From positions 1 to 5,371 of the forward strand of contig JALSNA010000046.1 in assembly GCA_026987255.1 (NCBI GenBank): a stretch of 5,371 nt of DNA, written 5' to 3'. Position numbers and translations under genes: made by a program. Positions 1-4,333 of this stretch are shown piece by piece (the stretch's first letter is position 1; every line of letters starts with the position of its first letter). The notes beneath the pieces were generated by a model. It did no database searches, was not told where the DNA came from, and was given only the letters and a program-made list of their open reading frames with translations. Source of the DNA: Hyphomicrobiales bacterium. GTDB lineage: Bacteria; Pseudomonadota; Alphaproteobacteria; Rhizobiales; Aestuariivirgaceae.

Positions 1-1204
1 GCTGCGGCCCTTTCCCCGCAAGGAAGGGGACAAGACTGCGCCCGTCCATGCCCGCAGCCGCCTTGCGTCCGCACCAGTCGAGCAAGGTGGGCGCAAGATC
101 AATGGATTCGGTGATGTCGTTCACCCTTTTTCCGAACTCTTGCGGATGCGCCGGATCGCGGATGATCAAGGGTATGCGCCAGGCGGGCTCGTAAAAATGG
201 AACTTTCCCCAGCTCCAGTGATCGCCCAGCATCTCGCCATGGTCGGAGGTCAGCACGATCAGCGTCTCGTCGTATTCCCCGCTCTGCTTCAGGTGCGAAA
301 AGACCCGCCCCAGGTGCGCATCCACCTCCGCCGCCAGCCCCAGATAGAGCGCGCGCAGCACCTGTGCATCCTCAGCCGAGCGGCCGGACACGGCGGCATC
401 GGCCCCGCGCACATAGGAGCCATTCAATTGATAGGCCCGCGCAAAACGCATGTAGGGATGCACATCCTCTTCCATTTGCGGCGTTTTCAGCCGCACCGGA
501 TGGGGCAGGGCGGCAGGATCGAACATGCGGTTGTAGGGCTCTGGCGCCACCAGTGGCGGATGGGGGCGGATATAGTTGAGCATGGCGAACCACCCGCAGC
601 CCTTGCGTTCGCCCATTTCGGCGATGAAGCGGTCCGTCATGAAGGCCGTGTCGCTGTCCTGCGCGCCATAGAAGGGCGGATCGTCCGGGCGCGCCGGGCG
701 CGCCGGATCGGGCGAAACAGGATCGTAGAAATGCGCGTATTCAGGCGTGTCATACCCCTTGGCGCGCAAGCTGGCCCGCCATGGCAAAGAGCCTGTCTCC
801 AGGCGCATTTCCAGCACCTCGGTGAAGCCCTCCAGGGGCATCTCGTAGGAGCGCAACCGCGGATCGGCCGGATGCAGCCCGCGCGGATCGGCCGTGGTGT
901 CGGTATAGCCGAACAGCAAGGGCTCGTATCCCGCCTTGCGCATCTCCAGCGCCAGATTGGGCTTGTCGCGCCCCAGCGGCGTGCCATTGCGCACCGAGCG
1001 GTGGTTCATGGCATATTGCCCGCTGAGCATGGAGGCCCGTGAGGGGCCGCACGGATTGACCACCGTGTAATGGTTCGTGAAGCTCACCGCCTCCCGAGCA
1101 AAGGCGCGGATATTGGGCATCCTGGCATGGGCCGCCAGCGCCCCGTGCAACAGATCGGCGCGAAACTGGTCCATGACGATCAACAGCACATTGCGCCGGG
1201 GCAT
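1..1204 (-). CDS. Sulfatase-superfamily hydrolase, phosphonate/phosphate monoester hydrolase-like (partial, C-terminus missing)
   Basis: The protein belongs to the alkaline phosphatase/sulfatase fold and hydrolyses sulfate, phosphate or phosphonate esters with a formylglycine nucleophile. It begins MPRRNVLLIVMDQFRADLL, giving metal-binding D12 and Q13. The maturation motif C52-G-P-S-R-A-S predicts conversion of C52 to formylglycine. H215 lies in RPHPP, D321 and H322 in TSDHGEMLGDH, and K334 in WGKF. The order and spacing match my recollection of the Rhizobium phosphonate monoester hydrolase better than choline sulfatase, whose motif reads CAPGR. No signal peptide is visible, so it is probably cytosolic. 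The start is supported by GGGAGG (1212-1217 complement), seven bases before the ATG. There are 401 codons before the window edge; relatives of about 510 residues suggest roughly 110 are missing. At D102 the remembered relative has Thr. The family is certain, the natural substrate unknown. The ald gene lies upstream, but a terminator separates the two. Confidence 0.88.
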   Translation of the reverse strand, partial: MPRRNVLLIVMDQFRADLLHGALAAHARMPNIRAFAREAVSFTNHYTVVNPCGPSRASMLSGQYAMNHRSVRNGTPLGRDKPNLALEMRKAGYEPLLFGYTDTTADPRGLHPADPRLRSYEMPLEGFTEVLEMRLETGSLPWRASLRAKGYDTPEYAHFYDPVSPDPARPARPDDPPFYGAQDSDTAFMTDRFIAEMGERKGCGWFAMLNYIRPHPPLVAPEPYNRMFDPAALPHPVRLKTPQMEEDVHPYMRFARAYQLNGSYVRGADAAVSGRSAEDAQVLRALYLGLAAEVDAHLGRVFSHLKQSGEYDETLIVLTSDHGEMLGDHWSWGKFHFYEPAWRIPLIIRDPAHPQEFGKRVNDITESIDLAPTLLDWCGRKAAAGMDGRSLVPFLAGKGPQ

Positions 1205-1234
1205 GAAAAAACCTCCCAAAATGACCGTGGCCGC

Positions 1235-1269
1235 AAGAAAAGGGCCAGGGAAAAGGTTTCCCCGGCCCT
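1235..1269 (-). terminator. Intrinsic terminator between ald and the sulfatase gene
   Basis: On the minus strand, arms at 1269-1257 and 1253-1241 form a 13-bp stem with one A·C mismatch (AGGGCC.GGGAAA type) and a three-base loop. The stem is followed at once by TTTTCTT. This has the form of a rho-independent terminator for transcripts leaving ald. It ends about 30 bases before the sulfatase ATG, which leaves almost no room for a sulfatase promoter after it. It may therefore lie in the sulfatase leader and act as a conditional terminator. The structure is read from sequence only; no folding energy was calculated. Confidence 0.62.
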
Positions 1270-1328
1270 GCATATCATGATTTCAGCTGCTAATCAGCCC
1301 GCCGGGGGGCCATAAAAAACACTTGCGC

Positions 1329-1400
1329 GGCCATCTTCACCCCTGCCAGCCATCCCGATCATGGAACGCCACGGGTGGCTGGCAGGGGGCGTGGATGGTC
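1329..1400 (-). terminator. Long stem-loop just downstream of ald (possible terminator or mRNA 3'-end stabiliser)
   Basis: A perfect 13-bp stem pairs 1340-1352 (CCCCTGCCAGCCA) with 1376-1388. It continues inward as CCC 1354-1356 with GGG 1373-1375 past one bulged base, closing a 16-base loop at 1357-1372. Outward, GGCCATC 1329-1335 pairs with GATGGTC 1394-1400 (one G·U) across an internal loop. It starts 34 bases after the ald stop codon. On the minus strand a run of six T (1319-1314) follows about nine bases after the stem, which is farther than in a classical terminator. It could be a 3'-stabilising hairpin or a dispersed palindromic repeat. Confidence 0.45.
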
Positions 1401-1434
1401 TTCAGACAGTTGATAAAGATGCCTGCCGCATGGC

Positions 1435-2553
1435 TCAGCTTTCCACGAAAGAGGCCGGATCGGCATAATCATAGCCCAGATCGTCGGCCACCGCCTTGTA
1501 TGTCACCTTGCCTTCGCAGACATTGAGCCCGGCCAGCAGGTTGGGATCCTCCGCCAGCGCCTTCTTCCAGCCCTTGTCGGCCAGCGCCAGCATGAAGGGC
1601 ATGGTGGCATTGTTCAGCGCATAGGTGGATGTGCGCGCCACCGCGCCGGGCATGTTGGCGACGCAATAATGCACCACCTCATCGACGATATAGGTGGGCT
1701 CCGAGTGGGTGGTCGGCAGGGAAGTTTCCGCGCAGCCGCCCTGGTCGATGGCCACGTCCACCAGCACCGAGCCGGGCTTCATGGCCCGGATCATTTCGCG
1801 GCTGATCAGCTTCGGCGCCGCAGCGCCCGGGATCAGCACTCCACCGATGACCGCATCGGCCTCCAGCACCTCTTCCTCCACCGACTGGCGGGTGGAATAG
1901 ACCGTCTTGACGGCATTGCCGAAGGTGCGCGTCAGTTCGATCATCTTCGGCGCCGAACGCTCCAGGATGACCACGTCGGCCCCCATGCCGATGGCCATGG
2001 CCGCGGCGTTCTCGCCCACCACGCCGCCACCGAGAATGCACACCCGCGCCGGTTTCACGCCGGGCACCCCGCCCAGCAGGATGCCCATGCCGTCCTGTTC
2101 CTTCTCCAGGCAGTGGGCCGCCGCCTGGATCGACATGCGCCCGGCCACCTGCGACATCGGCGCCAGCAGGGGCAGGGAGCCATTGGGCCCGGTCACCGTC
2201 TCGTAGGCGATGCACACCGCCCCGGACTCCACCAGATCGCGCGTCTGGTCGGGATCGGGCGCAAGATGCAGATAGGTAAAGAGCACCTGGCCGGGGCGCA
2301 GCATGGCCCGTTCGGCCGCCTGCGGCTCCTTGACCTTGACGATCATCTCCGCCTTGTCGAAGATTTCCTCCGCCGAATCGCAAATCCTCGCCCCCGCGGC
2401 GCGGTAATCCTCATCGGTTGCGCCAATGCCGGCCCCGGTCCTGGTCTGCACCAGCACCTCATGGCCGTGATGGACGGCCTCGCGCACGCTGGCCGGCGTC
2501 ATTCCGGCGCGATATTCATGAACCTTGATTTCCTTGGGAACCCCGATGAGCAT
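1435..2553 (-). CDS. ald: Alanine dehydrogenase, NAD-dependent
   Basis: The enzyme catalyses reversible NAD-linked oxidative deamination of L-alanine to pyruvate and ammonium in the cytosol. The 372-residue length is normal for the family and the gene is intact. Visible signatures, in order, are the N-terminal [15 protein letters not shown] with substrate-binding R15; K75 in KVKEP; H96 in TYLHLA; the Rossmann nucleotide loop GGGVVG at 175-180; D270 in VDVAIDQGG; and the [10 protein letters not shown] segment near 301-310. These match the catalytic Lys, His and Asp known for Ald. E198, at the end of the second Rossmann strand, replaces the Asp common there; an acidic residue at this site fits NAD rather than NADP. 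AGGA eight bases before the ATG can serve as ribosome binding site. The gene follows mocR by 105 bp on the same strand, with its own candidate operator, and is followed by two stem-loops. Related lysine and transhydrogenase enzymes lack this full motif set. Confidence 0.96.
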   Translation of the reverse strand: MLIGVPKEIKVHEYRAGMTPASVREAVHHGHEVLVQTRTGAGIGATDEDYRAAGARICDSAEEIFDKAEMIVKVKEPQAAERAMLRPGQVLFTYLHLAPDPDQTRDLVESGAVCIAYETVTGPNGSLPLLAPMSQVAGRMSIQAAAHCLEKEQDGMGILLGGVPGVKPARVCILGGGVVGENAAAMAIGMGADVVILERSAPKMIELTRTFGNAVKTVYSTRQSVEEEVLEADAVIGGVLIPGAAAPKLISREMIRAMKPGSVLVDVAIDQGGCAETSLPTTHSEPTYIVDEVVHYCVANMPGAVARTSTYALNNATMPFMLALADKGWKKALAEDPNLLAGLNVCEGKVTYKAVADDLGYDYADPASFVES

Positions 2554-2575
2554 GATCCTGATCCTGTCCTTTGGT

Positions 2576-2594
2576 GTTGTTGCTGATTGACAAC
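2576..2594. promoter_or_regulatory. Short inverted repeat GTTGT-N9-ACAAC in the ald leader
   Basis: GTTGT (2576-2580) and ACAAC (2590-2594) are exact inverted repeats nine bases apart, 23 bp upstream of the ald start and downstream of the candidate -10. With five-base arms, chance is a serious alternative. It could be a secondary operator or a weak leader hairpin. Confidence 0.2.
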
Positions 2595-2603
2595 TTACTG
2601 AAG

Positions 2604-2628
2604 GGCCTGGACCAAGAATAGCGCCAGA
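2604..2628 (-). promoter_or_regulatory. Candidate MocR operator in the ald upstream region
   Basis: Read on the minus strand, this 25-bp element matches the element upstream of mocR (4192-4216) at 19 of 25 positions without gaps. Both read TCTGGC[G/C]CTAT, then a variable middle, then TCCAG[G/A]CC. It contains CTGG-N13-CCAG as an inverted repeat and ends 50 bp before the ald ATG. TATTCT (2620-2615) occupies the position of the mocR -10 box and may be the ald -10, but I see no good -35 at 16-18 bp spacing. Binding by the neighbouring MocR protein is inference. Confidence 0.55.
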
Positions 2629-2649
2629 AAAAAACAGCCATGCAGGCCA
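2628..2649 (-). terminator. Weak possible terminator after mocR
   Basis: On the minus strand a five-base stem (TGGCC with GGCTG, including two G·U pairs, loop TGCAT) is followed directly by seven T (2634-2628). The U-tract is good but the stem is short. Partial termination or read-through from mocR into ald are both possible. The T-run also directly abuts the candidate operator at 2604-2628. Confidence 0.25.
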
Positions 2650-2658
2650 GCAGGGAAA

Positions 2659-4143
2659 TCAGCCGCCCCTGGCTTCATGTTCCATTTCGCCGATGATCTC
2701 CGCCAGCAGCTGGATTCCCGGCTCGATGCGCTCCGTCGGAATGGCCGCAAAGCCCAGCCGGAAATTGTTGCGCGGCCTGGTTTCGCCGCCGTAGTAGAGA
2801 CTGCCCGGCTCCAGCAGCAGGCTGCGCTTGCGGGCCCGCTCCAGCAGCTCCATGTCATCGAGCCATTCGGGGCCGTTGACCCAGAAGGACGAGCCGCCGA
2901 AGCTCGGCGCCTCGGAGGCATGGGGCAGATATTTGTGCAAGGCCCGGCCCATGATCTCCCAGCGCTCGCGGAACACCCGGTGCATGCGCCGCACCAGGGT
3001 ATCGTAATGGCCCAGGGACAGAAACAGCGCCACGGTGCGCTGGTTGTTGGACGGCGGATGGCGGATCATCAGCCGGCGCAGGATGCGCGCCTCCTCGATC
3101 AGCCGCGAGGGCGCGACGAGAAAGCCGATGCGCAGGCCCGGAAACAGGCTCTTGGAGAGCGATCCGGCATAGATCACCCGCCCTTCGTCATCCAGCGATT
3201 TCAGCGACGGGCACGGCTCGTTGACATAATTGGCCTCGAACTCGTAATCGTCCTCGATGATCAGGAAATCATGCTCGCAGGCCGCTTCCAGCAGGGCCAT
3301 GCGCTTTTCCAGGGGCATGGTGACGGTGGTCGGGGCCTGATGCGATGGCGTGACATAGACAAGATCGCACGCCTCCATGCCATCCAGGCTTACCCCGTCG
3401 TCCTCCACCGGCAGATACTTGATGCGCCCGGCGCGCATGGCGAAGATGTTGCGCGCATCGGCATAGCACGGGTTCTCCAGCCCCACGGTGGTATCCGGCC
3501 CGCTCAGCAGCTCGGAGAGCATGGACAGCCCGTGCTGCGCCCCCAGGGTCACCAGGATCTGGTTGTCGCGCGCCATGATGCCCCGCCTGGGCAGGATGCG
3601 GCGGCGGATCTGCTCCACCAGCATGGGATCGTCGAATTCCGGCGTGTCGTTGATCCAGTTGGACAAGAACCGCTTGCCCAGCGCCTGGCGGGCGCATTCG
3701 CGCCATTCGGCCAGCGGAAAAAGCTCCTCGTCCACCTGCCCGTAATTGAACGGGTAGGTATAATCCGCCCAGTCGGCCGGCTTGTGAACGATTTTCTGAT
3801 CCGATGGCCGCAGCTGAAAGCGCCGCTCCCAGTTGATGGAGCATGCGGCGGGCGCATCCTTGACCGCCCCGGGCTTGCGCGCCTGGGCGGAAATGGCCTT
3901 GTCGGAAACGAAATATCCGGACCGTTCGCGCGCGTCCAGGTAGCCGTCATCGAGCAGGCTCTGATAGGCCAGCACCACCGTGTTGCGCGACACCCCCAGC
4001 AGCTTGGCCATCTTGCGGGTCGAGGGGATGGGCTCGTGCCGGTCGAGCTGGCCGTCGAGAATGGCCGAAACCAGCGCCTCGCGGATTTGCGCCTGCAAGG
4101 ACAGATAGCTGTCCTTCCTGATATGGACCAGCCAGTCGCGCAT
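2659..4143 (-). CDS. MocR-family transcription factor (GntR DNA-binding domain fused to fold-type I aminotransferase domain)
   Basis: This is a 494-residue PLP-dependent regulator of normal family length. Residues 10-80 form a GntR winged helix-turn-helix with the hallmarks IPSTRKMAKLLGVSRNTVV and a wing ending RSGYFVS. A linker of about 30 residues follows. Residues 110-494 resemble a class I aminotransferase: NPCYADA near 224-230, TPSHQAPTTVTMP at 265-277, EDDYE at 297-301 (D298 for the PLP ring nitrogen), the Schiff-base lysine K331 in AGSLSKSLFPGLRIG, and R462 in NNFRLGF for a substrate carboxylate. Keeping K331 and R462 implies that it binds PLP and senses an amino acid or amine. The start has a good ribosome site, GAGGGG, six bases upstream. 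It lies directly upstream of ald on the same strand, and both genes carry the same candidate operator, so control of ald plus autoregulation is likely. The exact orthologue (TauR-, PdxR- or EnuR-like) cannot be told from sequence alone. Confidence 0.94.
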   Translation of the reverse strand: MRDWLVHIRKDSYLSLQAQIREALVSAILDGQLDRHEPIPSTRKMAKLLGVSRNTVVLAYQSLLDDGYLDARERSGYFVSDKAISAQARKPGAVKDAPAACSINWERRFQLRPSDQKIVHKPADWADYTYPFNYGQVDEELFPLAEWRECARQALGKRFLSNWINDTPEFDDPMLVEQIRRRILPRRGIMARDNQILVTLGAQHGLSMLSELLSGPDTTVGLENPCYADARNIFAMRAGRIKYLPVEDDGVSLDGMEACDLVYVTPSHQAPTTVTMPLEKRMALLEAACEHDFLIIEDDYEFEANYVNEPCPSLKSLDDEGRVIYAGSLSKSLFPGLRIGFLVAPSRLIEEARILRRLMIRHPPSNNQRTVALFLSLGHYDTLVRRMHRVFRERWEIMGRALHKYLPHASEAPSFGGSSFWVNGPEWLDDMELLERARKRSLLLEPGSLYYGGETRPRNNFRLGFAAIPTERIEPGIQLLAEIIGEMEHEARGG

Positions 4144-4180
4144 GATGTTCCCCTCATGTCCCTGTGCGGTTCGGTTTCCT

Positions 4181-4195
4181 GACCACTATCTGGTC
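4181..4195. promoter_or_regulatory. Palindrome GACCA-N5-TGGTC next to the mocR operator
   Basis: The arms GACCA (4181-4185) and TGGTC (4191-4195) are exact inverted repeats with a 5-bp spacer, overlapping the edge of the larger inverted repeat. TGGTC-type half-sites fit MocR operators. It has no counterpart at ald, so it may be an extra site used only in autoregulation, or chance. Confidence 0.3.
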
Positions 4196-4217
4196 TGGAG
4201 CCACCATAGGGCCAGAC
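4192..4217 (-). promoter_or_regulatory. Candidate MocR operator at the mocR promoter
   Basis: The core is a perfect six-base inverted repeat, GTCTGG (4193-4198) and CCAGAC (4212-4217), with a 13-bp spacer. Read on the minus strand, 4216-4192 aligns without gaps to 2628-2604 upstream of ald, with 19 of 25 identical bases. It ends 48 bp before the mocR ATG. CTGG-containing sites are, as I recall, common for MocR-type regulators. Binding by this protein is inferred. Confidence 0.55.
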
Positions 4218-4231
4218 TTTGCTTTCGTCAA
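4203..4231 (-). promoter_or_regulatory. Sigma70-type promoter of the mocR gene
   Basis: On the minus strand TTGACG (4231-4226) and TATGGT (4208-4203) are separated by exactly 17 bp, close to the TTGACA/TATAAT consensus. Transcription would start near 4196, giving a leader of about 50 bases. The candidate operator covers the -10 box and the expected start point, an arrangement suited to autorepression. Confidence 0.6.
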
Positions 4232-4255
4232 AGGCCGCAGCGGCAAGGGAAGGAC

Positions 4256-4294
4256 ATGAATATATCTTTATATCGCTTCAAGATTGTGGGATAA
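4256..4294 (+). other. Possible 12-codon leader ORF upstream of the methyltransferase
   Basis: ATG at 4256 is preceded by the strong ribosome-binding-like AAGGGAAGGAC and opens the short frame MNISLYRFKIVG, ending in TAA at 4292-4294. It lies 39 bases before the methyltransferase ATG, and in the same frame. The peptide has no run of a regulatory amino acid and only the initiator Met, so classical methionine attenuation is not indicated. Its AT-rich codons come from the repeat at 4261-4274. It may be chance; it does show that the methyltransferase cannot start upstream of 4295. Confidence 0.25.
4260..4274. promoter_or_regulatory. AT-rich repeat, candidate operator or promoter element for the methyltransferase
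   Basis: TATATC occurs twice as a direct repeat (4261-4266 and 4269-4274, separated by TT). The stretch also reads ATAT-CTTT-ATAT as an inverted repeat. It is a sharp AT island in GC-rich DNA, 59 bp before the ATG at 4334. I recall AT-rich elements of AAAGATAT type near methionine-cycle genes in alphaproteobacteria, attributed to ArsR-family regulators such as SahR, but I cannot confirm the match. A weak promoter, TTTATA (4267-4272) with GATAAG (4290-4295) at 17 bp, overlaps it. Confidence 0.35.
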
Positions 4295-4333
4295 GCGCGG
4301 CACATAACAGCTGCAAACCAGGCGGAAAAAGAC

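Noticed and set aside
140..1042. A 300-codon plus-strand frame across the sulfatase gene
   Set aside because: It opposes a frame with all sulfatase active-site motifs and has no recognisable domain.
1..1204. Choline sulfatase (BetC), which would fit a glycine betaine theme with the bmt-like gene
   Set aside because: The motif is CGPSR rather than CAPGR, and the YTDTT and RPHPP segments match phosphonate monoester hydrolases better. The missing C-terminus prevents the final check.
1278..1296. Imperfect palindrome TGATT-N9-AATCA upstream of the sulfatase
   Set aside because: It has only five-base arms, the central CAGCTG is off-centre, and there is no promoter around it. Chance is likely.
1669..2586. 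A 305-codon plus-strand frame across ald
   Set aside because: The translation is His/Arg/Gly-rich and featureless, mirroring ald codon bias. All family motifs are on the minus strand.
1435..4143. A taurine degradation cluster (TauR plus Ald)
   Set aside because: No taurine:pyruvate aminotransferase, sulfoacetaldehyde acetyltransferase or transporter is present, so only the general MocR-ald pairing is supported.
2677..4182. A 501-codon open frame on the plus strand across the mocR gene
   Set aside because: It is antisense to a clear MocR protein, and its translation is Gln/Arg/His-rich without recognisable domains. Long antisense frames are expected in GC-rich coding DNA.
4144..4333. SAM, SAH or cobalamin riboswitch before the methyltransferase
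   Set aside because: I could not find the conserved core of any of these. The gap offers only about 100 bases on this side and one small GCCG/CGGC hairpin.
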